NCBI GenBank assembly: GCA_963678705.1
Contig: OY783219.1
Span: forward strand, 5,518,001-5,582,000
Direction of reading: 5' to 3'
From: Panorpa germanica
Taxonomy: Eukaryota; Arthropoda; Insecta; Mecoptera; Panorpidae
Length of the DNA stretch: 64,000 nucleotides
The translations under genes were made by a program, and so were the position numbers. Under the pieces are notes generated by a model. That model made no database searches, had not been told where the DNA came from, and saw nothing but the letters and a program-made list of their open reading frames with translations. Shown piece after piece: positions 45,826-56,900 of the stretch (positions within the stretch are counted from its first letter, which is position 1; each line of letters starts with the position of its first letter).

Positions 45826-46440
45826 TTTTACAAATTTTACATATACTCTTCTACTGTAAATATAAATTAAAATGAAATGATTGTTTATTTAATCAATAAT
45901 GTGGTACCTATGATTCATACATTTCAAAATGTATTTATTTAAACTCTAATTTGTTTTATTTTGTGTATGTGTCCTATGGTCTTTCATTGAGACAATTAAT
46001 ATTAAATTGTATACATTCAAATATGCAATAATTAATAAATATCTTTAATTAAATTTTCATAATTATTTTAAAACTTTTTAACATAGTGTAGATTTCTTTA
46101 ATTAATGATGTGAATCATTGCTAAATTTTATATTTTTTTTGTTGGCTAACAGTTTTATATTGTAAGAACTTGCTTGGTTGTAGCTGTCAATAATTTTAAA
46201 CTAATACAAATTAATTATTTTGTTATTATTAAATATATGTAGTATTTATAAATCTTTACGTATTTACAATAATAATACTTCGTGAAAGTACACTTTATCT
46301 TTAGAAGTATTTCAGTATATACACTAAATGTCTAACCTAAAAAATTAGTGTCATTGCTTTAGGTAAGTTACTGTGATTTGTGTTGTATATAACTGTTTAG
46401 CAGTAGTCTAATTCTAATTTATATCAATAGAATAATAAAT
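45826..46440. promoter_or_regulatory. Putative bidirectional promoter between LRR gene and Hakai
   Basis: The 615 bp between the two divergent start codons contain no repeat I recognise and no TATA box at an obvious position, typical of housekeeping promoters. That it drives both genes is inferred from orientation only. Confidence 0.4.
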
Positions 46441-47688
46441 ATGGGAGCAGATGATACGACAGTAGGTAAAAGAGGCCGTGGAGCCGGCAGAGGAGGTCGT
46501 CGTGGTAGAGGTCGTGGTCGAGGACGTGGTCGCGGAAGAGGTCGTAAAGCAGCGAAAATCTTATCATCTGATGAAGACTCAGCCAACGAAGCACCACCAG
46601 AAGTAAAACCAACCCCAGAAGTAGACCCAAAAGTAAAGCTAGAAGAAAAAAAAGATAATGATGAAAACCTACCACCAAAAATAGATCTTGAAGCTGACAT
46701 TTCTCAATTAGAAGCTCCTACATTCACAACATTACAAAGAGGGCCTCCAGAACCCATGCTAAGACTTCAATGGGATCACAAAGTGAATTTGATGGGTGAG
46801 AAAGTTTTAAATCCCATGATACATAGCTGCGATCAATGTAACAAACCTATTTTAATTTACGGGCGTATGATTCCTTGCAAACATGTTTTTTGTCTTCGTT
46901 GTGCAAAGGCAGAACCTAAAGTTTGTCCTAGGTGCAACGACAAAGCTTGCAGAGTAGAACAAACTGGTCTGGGCACTGTTTTTATGTGTACTCATGGAGG
47001 TACAAGGTACGGGAATGCAGGATGTCGTAGAACATATTTATCTCAACGAGATCTTCAAGCCCATATTAATCACAGGCACGTGAACTCAACTACCGCGAAT
47101 CAAGATGCTGGAAATATAATTTCTGCTAAACAAGCTCCATTAACTGACCTTAAAGGGCCTACGACACCTAGAAAGGCACCGCTGGAACCACGAACGCACC
47201 CTCAAAATGCAGCACAGAATATGGTAAATCACGAAGCGCAAAGAAATCCACCTGCGCGTACTGGATACCCAATAATGACGAATCCAAATGCAATGAGAAC
47301 CAATTTAATAACTGTTCCAATTCAAGACAACAATCCAGTTAATATTGTCGCACATACCGAGGTGCCTCCAGCGAACTATGTAGTGCCCCCGCACTTTAAT
47401 CCAGCTGCTGTAACAGCTTATAATAATACTTATCCACAAAATGTTACTAATATTCCACCTATTGGACAAACTATTGCTACTTTGAACCCTATTGGAGCTA
47501 TTGGGCCTATGCATACAATGACTGTACCACCACCACATTTGGGGACTCAGCCGGCTTACTATGGACCTTATACACAGTATACGCCGCAACCAGCACCCCA
47601 ATATCCACAGGCTCAACAAAGAACTTACGAACAAACGTATCCTCCGCCTCCTACAGGACCCAACTGGCAACAACAATACTACAGATAA
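46441..47688 (+). CDS. Hakai: E3 ubiquitin ligase Hakai (CBLL1 family)
   Basis: Single-exon gene of 415 residues. Hakai is a RING-type ubiquitin ligase first known for E-cadherin turnover and now also known as a stable part of the m6A mRNA methyltransferase (writer) complex. The RING finger spans residues 130-165: C130-x2-C133, C146-x-H148-x2-C151-x2-C154, C162-x2-C165, including the family phrase [12 protein letters not shown]. It is followed by the Hakai-specific zinc-binding motif (C183, C195, H208, H213; phrase '[18 protein letters not shown]'), which binds phosphotyrosine targets as a dimer. The C-terminal half is Pro/Tyr/Gln-rich and disordered. Residues 11-35 are an unusual Arg-Gly run ([10 protein letters not shown]), then acidic sequence. 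The start is the first ATG in frame with a good A/T-rich leader. Confidence 0.93.
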   Translation: MGADDTTVGKRGRGAGRGGRRGRGRGRGRGRGRGRKAAKILSSDEDSANEAPPEVKPTPEVDPKVKLEEKKDNDENLPPKIDLEADISQLEAPTFTTLQRGPPEPMLRLQWDHKVNLMGEKVLNPMIHSCDQCNKPILIYGRMIPCKHVFCLRCAKAEPKVCPRCNDKACRVEQTGLGTVFMCTHGGTRYGNAGCRRTYLSQRDLQAHINHRHVNSTTANQDAGNIISAKQAPLTDLKGPTTPRKAPLEPRTHPQNAAQNMVNHEAQRNPPARTGYPIMTNPNAMRTNLITVPIQDNNPVNIVAHTEVPPANYVVPPHFNPAAVTAYNNTYPQNVTNIPPIGQTIATLNPIGAIGPMHTMTVPPPHLGTQPAYYGPYTQYTPQPAPQYPQAQQRTYEQTYPPPPTGPNWQQQYYR

Positions 47689-48193
47689 TATTAAAAGAAC
47701 TTAGAATATATGTATATTCTAAATTACATAATTTAGAATAGAATATATGTATATTCTAAAAGAAATACGATGTGAAATTAGTTGCGGAATAACATATTAA
47801 TGGGGCTGCACTACACCGAATGATAATAGCAAAGGAGAGGACAGTTAACAGATTGATGGATGTACGTTTTAACCCAGAACACAAAAACAATAAGTTTACT
47901 CCATTTGAGATAGTTTTAAGAAACTCTAGAGTGTTGTATTGTTAGAAAAAGTATAGATCAATGCATTTATGTTTAATAGTTTATCTACAAAATCTATTGC
48001 ATAAAATGTGTAAAAGCATATTGTGTATACATACAATTGTAATATAATAATTTAGCCTTTAATAAGTATATCTTAAATATTCTTCTGTTCTACAATGTTA
48101 GGCTATTCTTTCATATTCTGCAAATATAATATGAAACTTCTGTAATCTTGTATAAAAAGCTTTATTAACGACAGAAAACGTAATTGTACGTTG

Positions 48194-48199
48194 AATAAA
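48194..48199 (+). promoter_or_regulatory. Poly(A) signal candidate for Hakai
   Basis: AATAAA 506 bases after the stop codon. A second AATAAA lies near 48280. Which is used cannot be seen here. Confidence 0.5.
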
Positions 48200-48294
48200 A
48201 AGTTTTGTTATGTAATCTTTCGTTATATTATATAATATCTTTAAAAAACATTATGTAAAAGGTACACTTTTTTATGTTAAATAAATCTGAACTA

Positions 48295-48512
48295 TAGTCT
48301 AAATCACGATAATTCGGCGGCGACTTATACTTAAAAGAGGTTATAAGAGCGGTATAAATCTATAATACGGTAATGAATTTTATCTTATTCGTTTCTATAT
48401 ACATTATGGAAAAATAAATGAGTCAGTGCTTTTTAGTTATATCGGCAGTTTATACCCCACAATTTATTTTAAGTATGAATCGCCGCAGAACTCTCGTAAT
48501 TTGAACTATACT
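48295..48512. mobile_element. MITE family R8, second copy
   Basis: Inverted copy of 34922-35151: left 'tagtctaaatcacgataatt' with 'cggcggcgacttatac', right 'aatcgccgcagaactctcgt' with 'aatttgaactata'. It sits between Hakai and Orc6. Confidence 0.8.
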
Positions 48513-48980
48513 TAACTGTGTGCTTTTAAAATATTATTAAGAAAAAAAGTACCAGCGAAAAGAATATTGTACAGTTATGATAACTGATTGAAAAACTAAA
48601 TAATATTATATTTGCCATTGTTTTTTAATCATTTTTAATATATTTGGGCCCTTTTCTTTTAATGTGTGATCTATATTGTTTCATTTAAAATAACTGTACG
48701 AATCTTGTTGAACAAAATTTTCTATTAGAAGTGTAGTGAGCTCTTTGTTCTAATATATGTAATATATTATAAACAAGTTTGATGTATTAAATTCCTAACA
48801 TTGACCTACAAATACACGGCTCATTTAAAAATCCAATGCGCCTCTGTATAAATGTTTATTATATTACATCCAACAGGTGGCGTTATTATCGCAGTTGTTG
48901 ACATACGTATGAAAATTTGAAGTTTGTGAATAAATAAGTTTAATTAATTATATTTTTATTAATATTAAAATAGCTTAAAT

Positions 48981-51900
48981 ATGAGCGCTTCCGAAAATAA
49001 AATGCTATCCTTAATGGCTCAAAAACTAGGATTTGAAGATGATTTACAATTAGTTGAGTAAGTAATTAAAACATAACCTTAAAAGCAATTAAATTGAAAG
49101 AATATACTAATTGTTATAAATATAAAATCTAGAAAAGCACACGAATTCTCACGCCTCCTGCAGATGAAATCTCTCGGTAATAGCTCTGTTGTTTTAAACG
49201 ATTATGCTAAATGTGTCATATGTCTCGATCTTGCAAGCACTAATTTGGGAATTACTTTTGATGCAGTAAGAACAATATATTTATTAATGAAAATATTTAA
49301 TTTCTTGTATCTAATGTACATTTTTTATAATAGGAGACTGCTTTAAAATTATCAGGACTTAAAAAAAGTCAATATCTAAATAATTTACGTACTATAGAGA
49401 AACTTTTAGATTTAACACGTCCTCTGACAGTAAATGAAATCTGCGTACAACTAGGAGTAACTGGGGTAATTATATTTATATATTACATTACTTTATTTCA
49501 GAGTTGTTATTAATAATCTGTTATTTTGAAGGTTACAAACAAAGCAGTAGCTATATTTGACATTTTTATAAAAACTCATAACACTTCTGATACGTCGCAT
49601 CCTCAGTATGTTTCAATGGCCGTTTTCCAAGCTTGCAGGTATTTAAAGAGAATTCACTATTAAATAGTATATATATTAAATTTGTAATACCTTACCTTGT
49701 ATGCTTTTAGATTAGATAGTATAAAAGTAACCAGGAGCAAAGTTATTGCATTTAGCCGGCTGAAGCCTTCGCAGTGGTCAGTTTTAGAAGCAGATTGGAC
49801 TAAATGGGTAGATACCATTGCACCAACTCTTTCAAAAAGTATTAATAAGGCTAACAATTCAAATATTGCTCTCAAATCTGGTAAGTTCTAAATATTTTTT
49901 AATCTATCCTTTTCTTCTTCTCAAGTATCTCAAGCAGTTACCATTCGTTCAGAACGTTAATTTCATAAAACGAAATATTGAGACACCTAAAACTATCTCA
50001 CCCAATCTGATTTTTTAAATTCTGTGTAATATAGTTTTTATTTCAAATTCTGATTTTTTTAAAATCAAGTATAAATGTTTAATGAAAATTAAAACAGTGG
50101 CTGGAAATTGAGTAAACAAATAGGGTAATTAAAACGTATATTCTCTAAACACAAAACATCAATTGATTTATTATTTTACGTAATTTTTAACTGAAATTTA
50201 ACATAAATTACAATAAGATACATTGTCATTAAAGAAATGCAAAAGGCAAATCTTTTACAATTATTAATTTAATCAGAAACCTTGTCAGACAATGTATATT
50301 TATGTCGATACTTTTGTTATATAACTGTTCTGTAACAGGTAATCCTTTTTATGTTAAATAAGTATTAATTTATATGCATTAATAATTCGCAAGAAATTCA
50401 TATAATTTTTGAAAATTCTTTATTAGAGTCAAAATGATAATAATTTCAATTTAAACGTATACATCTTATAAAATATAAAGCAGCATTTTTTTTGTTTTGT
50501 TACATTAATAATAAACATTAAATATTTTTGGAATATTTAAAAACTAAAGTTATTAAACTTATTACAAAATTTAGTTTCAAAAATTCTTAATTTTACATAA
50601 TTAAAAATATTAACATTACAATAAAAATAGAAATGACAAAAACAATTTCTGTAACTATTCTAAAACACAAATATCACAAGCTAAAAGGGGGGGGGTACTT
50701 TTTGTTTTCTTCTTCGAATACTTGAAACTATATTTAAATAATTTTTTTGTTTCTTTGAACCGATGGCTTTTTCGGAGGGGCCCAACGCAGTGCCCCTGGA
50801 TCTACAGTAAGCCTTGGTTTCTTAAATACAGGGGAATTTAAATGATCGTTTACGAGTTTTCCTGTCACGCAAATAACGTGCTGTCCTTTCCAATACTTAA
50901 CCATGTTCATGCTTTGCAGAGTTGATATAATATCTGTTTGAGTAATGCAGGTCATTTCGCTAAGATCTTTAATTGCCATCGTCCCTCTGCAGACCCTTAA
51001 AATCTCCAGGATGACGTAAGACCAGTAGCTCCTGTAGCTCAACTTTCCAAGATCTGATAACGGTTTTTCAGGACTGCCCTGGCAACCTTCAATTCGTGAT
51101 AGTTCATAACTAAAAGCTATTAAAAGTTTTCCGTAACCTTGTCTTTGGTATGGAGGTAGTGTTAAAATGCAAGCCACGTTGTTACCTTCTGGAGATTCTT
51201 TTTCTTTAGAAAAGTAGCCAACTATATGTGCCCCAAACTTATCAACTTCACAAAGCACGTAAAATAAAAATGGTTCAACGTCAAAGTATAAAGTTTTGTG
51301 GTCCAGAAAGAGCTTTGCAAGTAGACATAGATTTTGACAATACATTTTGTACTCACGGCCGTCCACTTCGTATATGGAGATGGTACCTTTGCGGTATATT
51401 TCTTTGCCTACAGGTTGTCGGTGAATACACTCCCCCAGATGAAACCTGTAAGACTTTTCATGGCGCATATATTTTAAACAATATTCACAGATCCATAACT
51501 TTGATTGTTTACCATATTCGTCGGGGAAAGGACTGAAATACCATGTGTCAATTTCATATTTTCCAAACTGTATTTTATCAATATATTTAACTTTTGTTAT
51601 GGCTTCATGTTCGCGTTCTAAAGCAGCTGTTGTAGGATCCATATCGGCGTAAGACTTTGGAATGTGATTAATTTCGTCATGTCTACGTTTTTGATTACGT
51701 GTTATTTTACGATCAGTATTATCCGCAGACAATAAATCTGTCGTTGAACTTTTTTCACGTTTCCAATTCTGATCTAACATATCAAATCTTGATAACATAA
51801 TTCTTTCCCGCCCAACCCATTCGTCGAGTCTTCTATTGTGGCCTTCATAATGAATATAATATTCATACCTGTTCGTCCCTTCATTAAAACGGGAATGTAT

Positions 51901-52513
51901 TATTTCACCAGGTTGCCATGAATCATATGTTCTTTGTACTAAATAATGTTCGCCTATATCTAATGCAGATTCTTCAGGTTCTGCATCTGGCTCCGGTAAT
52001 TCTGTTGAAGCATAACCATTCTTTTTTTCTGTATCATTATTTACAGTCTCTGCTTTTGTGTCTTTACATTCCTCTGTCACCATTTTAATTAATTAATATT
52101 ATATATATTTCGTTACACGTTATTATAAAAATTACACAGCTAGAAATAACGAAAGACGCAATAAACACTTCCTTACATATTCTTTTTGTTAGTATTCCGC
52201 CATTTTTTTTGTTCTACCAATATCAAAATAATAAATTGTACAGTTATCTGCTCGCATGTGGTTTAGTAAAGAAACAATCCATTGTGTTTTTGAGTTATTG
52301 ATTTATAGAGGTCGCTAGAAGTTTCAAGAATATTTAAATATGAATTAGTTATATTAAATAATTACTTTTCAAGAAGACTACATTTCGAATTTTGCAGCCG
52401 ATACTTTAAAAAAGCAAAGGAGCACTGAAGATGACCATGAAAGAATATCCGAAGACTATGAGACTTGGAAGAATAGAATTTTGGAAGCTGCCTACAAGGA
52501 TATCCAGTGCTGA
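48981..52513 (+). CDS. Orc6: Origin recognition complex subunit 6
   Basis: Six exons: 48981-49057, 49133-49265, 49334-49465, 49532-49638, 49711-49880 and 52398-52513; all GT-AG with matching phases, 244 residues (human ORC6 has 252). Orc6 is the smallest ORC subunit and is needed to load MCM helicases at replication origins; it has two TFIIB-like cyclin folds that bind DNA. Recognisable phrases include [10 protein letters not shown], '[16 protein letters not shown]', 'SMAVFQACR' and '[17 protein letters not shown]'. The last exon supplies the C-terminal helix '[14 protein letters not shown]', which binds Orc3 in the family; Tyr227 aligns with human Tyr232, mutated in Meier-Gorlin syndrome. 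The final intron is 2.5 kb and contains the complete mof gene on the other strand. The last exon lies inside the 5.2-kb tandem unit and so recurs downstream. Confidence 0.92.
50734..52083 (-). CDS. mof: MYST-family histone acetyltransferase MOF (KAT8)
   Basis: Intronless, 449 residues (human KAT8 has 458). MOF acetylates histone H4 Lys16 in the MSL dosage-compensation and NSL complexes in the nucleus. Features: acidic N-terminus; chromo-barrel domain about residues 45-100 ('[16 protein letters not shown]'); MYST C2HC zinc finger C199, C202, H215, C219; catalytic core with Lys293 in VGYFSKEK (the autoacetylated Lys of the family), Cys305 in [13 protein letters not shown], acetyl-CoA loop Q313-R-Q-G-Y-G-K319 and Glu332. 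All expected catalytic residues are present, so it should be active. It lies wholly inside the last intron of Orc6 in antisense orientation. The lack of introns suggests a possible retrocopy origin. Its first 55 codons are repeated in the downstream tandem units. Confidence 0.95.
   Translation of the reverse strand: MVTEECKDTKAETVNNDTEKKNGYASTELPEPDAEPEESALDIGEHYLVQRTYDSWQPGEIIHSRFNEGTNRYEYYIHYEGHNRRLDEWVGRERIMLSRFDMLDQNWKREKSSTTDLLSADNTDRKITRNQKRRHDEINHIPKSYADMDPTTAALEREHEAITKVKYIDKIQFGKYEIDTWYFSPFPDEYGKQSKLWICEYCLKYMRHEKSYRFHLGECIHRQPVGKEIYRKGTISIYEVDGREYKMYCQNLCLLAKLFLDHKTLYFDVEPFLFYVLCEVDKFGAHIVGYFSKEKESPEGNNVACILTLPPYQRQGYGKLLIAFSYELSRIEGCQGSPEKPLSDLGKLSYRSYWSYVILEILRVCRGTMAIKDLSEMTCITQTDIISTLQSMNMVKYWKGQHVICVTGKLVNDHLNSPVFKKPRLTVDPGALRWAPPKKPSVQRNKKII
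52398..52513 (+). CDS. Orc6: Last exon of Orc6, beyond the nested mof gene
   Basis: Acceptor TTTTGCAG, phase 1, matching donor TCTG|GTAAG at 49880. Encodes [20 protein letters not shown] followed by the Tyr-containing Orc3-binding helix and a TGA at 52511-52513. Opposite-strand small frames here are shadows. Confidence 0.88.
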
Positions 52514-53872
52514 TTACTGATTTTTCTAAATAGATATTTAACAATTGTATTATTCTAGGAATCGTTAAGTTTTCCCTTTTGTACTAAGCAAGGGCTGTTT
52601 TTGTACTGTAATTGATTTAAGGTCGCCTGTCTGAGGAAGTTGCTCTTACGCAGTTCGCACGTCTTATTTCTAAGCATTTCTAAGATAAAATAATAAACAC
52701 AATTTGAATAATAGACACACATATTTTATTTAATAATATTTATACCTTACAGACTAGACTGTACTCAAGAATTTCAATTTTTAATTGAAATTAAAATAAT
52801 AATTAATAAAATAATATTTAAAACAAAAAAATAATATATTTATATACATATTAATAATATATGTAATTAATAATAACATTAATAATTAATTTTAAGATAA
52901 TTTTGATATTAAGCTTACAATAAATTTATTGTATTGCAATTCAAAACATAAGTTAAATAAAATAAAACAATCATACGTTAAGGTATTATTTAAAAATAAT
53001 TAGATCTTTCAAAAATACACAAAATTCTGATTACTAAATTTAAATGTAAGAAAACAAACATGTTTTTTGCCAAACCCAATACCATATCTTTTGTAAGTGG
53101 TTTTTGAAATAGATCTTTTTATTTATCAAGCTCACAAATTATATACAGCTAGTTTATTATTTAGGCTTCTTTAAGTTAATTAAATTTAATTAGTTAATAT
53201 CGACATCATAAAAATGAATTACATTTTAAAATAAAATGAAGTGTATATGTGTATATATATTCGAAATAGAATTTTTAATGTTTTAAAATATTTTAAAATT
53301 CAATTTAAAATTAAAAAACATATGTTTATTTTTTAATGAAAATTTAATTTATTTGCACCTTAACTTTAATGACTTGATTATAAAATCAAGTAATAGTTAC
53401 AAATTGATATTTTTTTAAAAATATAATTAATAATATTTAGATAAATATGTAATATTTTTTCTTTGCAATTATTGTTTGATGTTGTTGTGTTTTTTGGGTG
53501 ATGTTGTATGAGGTTTTCAGTTATCCTTATCTGCAATTAAAAAGGCATTTATTAAAATAACATCCTGGACAACAGCCACGCATTATGATTGGGTAATTTT
53601 TCATAATTTTTAATGAAGAATTATTTATTTTAACTTTACATCAATATTGTCACAAACAAATTTTGAAATAACGTTTTCTATCGGTTCTAGCTATTATTAA
53701 ATTAATTCGCTAGTGATAATTATAGACAAAAGTACATATATACTATACTCAATACATATACTTGTTAAATACTACCACATTGTTGAGAAATATGGAAATA
53801 TTACCAATTTTTCTTTTACTAATTTGCAGTCCTAAATTGATTCATGTAGATTACAATTTACTCACTATATAT
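52514..53872. other. Convergent 3' region between Orc6 and troponin T
   Basis: Very AT-rich, no coding signal. Likely made of the Orc6 3' UTR on the plus strand and the troponin T 3' UTR on the minus strand. Confidence 0.6.
52692..52697 (+). promoter_or_regulatory. Poly(A) signal candidate for Orc6
   Basis: AATAAA 179 bases after the Orc6 stop codon. Confidence 0.6.
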
Positions 53873-53915
53873 TTATTCTTCTTCCTCTTCCTCCTCTTCT
53901 TCTTCCTCTTCTTCT

Positions 53916-53950
<35 letters not shown>

Positions 53951-56900
53951 AGGCTCGGGCTCGAAAGTGGGTTCTTCCAATTCTTCGTCAAGGTCGATAT
54001 CATCAGCCTTAACATCCTCCTCACCTTCGGGTGATTCTGGGTCTCCAGCTTTCTTGCCTGGACGTTCTCCGAACCATTTGGGCAACTTGGCTACACAATC
54101 GAAAACCAACGATTAAAAAATACAATCTTCAAAATATGAATTGTTTCAAAAAGAGGTTATTTACAAAACTTATACATTGTTTAAAAAAAAAACACATTTA
54201 CTCAAAAGAATTCAGGGTTTTAAAATAGTGTGTTTTGTATTTTGTAAAACTAATTTACGATTCGATGATGGAAATATTTTTTAGTTTGTCATTTAAAAAT
54301 GCTGTACAATGGGCTTGTGTCCTTATTTTTTAGTGGTCGATTTTTGAATTGTTGATTGAAATTGATGTTAATAAATGTGTATTGGCGTGTCTATTTTATT
54401 AAATATCTAAATGTTGACGGAGATATAGCAATTAAAAATTTGAATTTTAGTTTTAGCGCTAGAGTCAGTTATTTGTTGAGTAGGTCAGTGCTGTGGTAAT
54501 GTTTTGGAGCTGTTGGTAGTCAAAATAATCAAGTCAAGTCAAAGAATAATAAGTTTTCATTTTATTTAACGCTTTTACGGCAGGCATAATATTGAAATTT
54601 TATTGTTCCTTGAAATAGCTGTAAATAGTATTTGATATATAAATACATATAGCAGAGATTTATGATCTGTAAGGTTGGCAGCGGTTGTGATGTCACGTGC
54701 ATTTGGAATGTGTACAACATTGAATCCCTTTAATAATTAAAGAGACAAAATGACTTTTTTAATTGTTAATATCTCCTTACTATCTCCTAATATCAATATA
54801 TAGTACACTTTTATAGAAGTTAAGACATAGGACACGAGCCCATTTATTAGCTGTGTACAAAACTTACCTTTCTGGCGACCGCCGAATTGTTGGCTTCTGT
54901 CGGTCCAGATACGCTCAAGACTTTCCTTATTTTGTGTTTCTAGTCCCTATGGATGAATTGTTATTGGAATGTAAATCAAAAATGCAGGATAAATCAACAA
55001 CTAAATGCAACATATAACAATCCACTGTAAAATGAAAAAATCATTGCTTGTTGAACTTGGAAGTTGTGAAATAGATGTCTTATTAGACATTGTGATAAAT
55101 TGTAGACAATTAGGCGTATATGTAGCCTTGCGTTTTTGTTCAATAAATATTTCATTGATATAAGTTTGTATTAGACAACTTCCAAGCACGCTGCGTTCAA
55201 GAAATTTGATTTTACAGTGCTATAAAAGAGGGTATGGGGTCGCAGACTGCACTATCTTTGTACAGGTTAGCCGATTCGGCGACTGCTAAGATTTGAATTA
55301 AGTAGATATATGTTTTAGAAGAGAAATCCATTGGTCCAGCAGCAGATTGCTAGTTGCTTTTGTGACATAAATAGCAGAGAGAAACCTTATATAATCTTCT
55401 TCCTTAAGTTCGTTGATACAGTAAGAGAAAGGAGTCGGAAAAGGAGATGATTCGAAAGAAGGAATTGATTGGAAAACAAGAAAAGGTGTAAAGGAACTAT
55501 AATTCGAAGGGCGGATTGTAATGCTGGAAGGAGAGAAACAACGAAAGAAAGAAGAGTTTGTTTTGGTTTAGGGAGAATGTTGAAGTGAAAATATCCAGTA
55601 AACATTTTGGAGTCACTTTGCCATCATATTGAAGACGCGTCTGATTTTTTTGTAATGAAAGAGTTCAGTTTCTAAGGTCGTTAGGCTACAAATGGCGAAA
55701 CTACTCGATCTACCGGAATACAAATGAAGATAAAGTTGATGCGAACTATAATTGAAGTGCAATAGTGATAGAAACGTCTCAAAACAAGACACGTCACCAA
55801 ATTGTTTACTGGGTAGCAAAACTGCAACAGTAAATTAAATGAGCCAATCAACAAGTTGACCAATGGATTTTTCCTGCAATAAATGGGTGAGATTAACAAC
55901 AAATTAGGGTATTTCTCGACGAAATGTTCAATTTGATATTTCTGTGATATTAATAAACACTGAGAGAATAAATAATAACGGAAAACGATATAATTATTAA
56001 CAACATCATAAGGAATCAAGTAACATGTAAAGAAAAAGACAAAGGGGGTTGTTTTTTTTAATAGTACGATAAAGTAATGTAGACGAACACATTGAAAATC
56101 GACATGGGGGCTAACACATTTACGAAGAAAACAACGTGCTTAGCAACACGTGCCGAAATCCCACGTGGACTTGACTTACATCGTTTACGTTTCATGAATT
56201 GGTCATTTCGTTTCTTCCACGTGTGCTCCATGGTTTCCGACAATAATGTGTCGTAACCCTGAACAAAAGTTCACTCTCTTAAAAATATTCTTAGCATTTG
56301 TTTGATTATAAAGGTATTAATCAACGGACGGTAATTCCCGAAATTTTCTCATCGAACTAAAGTATGCTATATGGGATTGAGCTAATTATTTGGAAGGAAA
56401 TTCTACTTACACCCTCGAAGAGCTTCTTCTTGTCGTCGTAAGACCTTGTGTCCACACGACGTTCATATTTGGAGGCGACTTGGATCTTGGGCTGCAAAGA
56501 ACACCAACAATTAACGACTGAACCACCACGATCATCATCTAATTATAGATTAAGGAACTTACGGGGTATTTGCCAGTAAGGGCTTCTGGGTCTAAACCCT
56601 TCTTTAAGGCTTTGTGTCTGAGTTGTTGTTTCTGCCTTTCTTTCAATTCTTTAAGATCGTAATCTTGACGTTTTTGACGTTCCTCAAGATCGTATTTCTC
56701 GGTCTCCAATTTGACAATTGTTTCCCAGAGTTCAGTAGCCTTATTGCGAAGTTTGTCAATATTCAAATTTTCAACATCTAGTGGTTTAATACGGAAAGAC
56801 AGAGAAATTTTCTTTTCTTCTTCCAATTGTTCCTTGGTCTTGTTTCTTTCAATTTGGGCGGAGGAGAGGTTGAACTAGAAATGGTAAATTACAGATTATC

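Noticed and set aside
46424-46700. Minus-strand frames opposite the start of Hakai
   Set aside because: Shadows created by the Arg-Gly codon run of Hakai.
52362-52544. Minus-strand 60-codon frame
   Set aside because: Antisense shadow of the Orc6 last exon, which explains its composition.
53762-54034. Plus-strand 90-codon frame rich in Leu and Phe
   Set aside because: Antisense of the troponin T poly-Glu tail; looks like a membrane segment only because of complementarity.
55681-56019. Minus-strand 112-codon frame in a troponin T intron, repeated in copy 2
   Set aside because: Overlaps MITE R5 and intron sequence; no domain, and its recurrence is only due to the tandem duplication.
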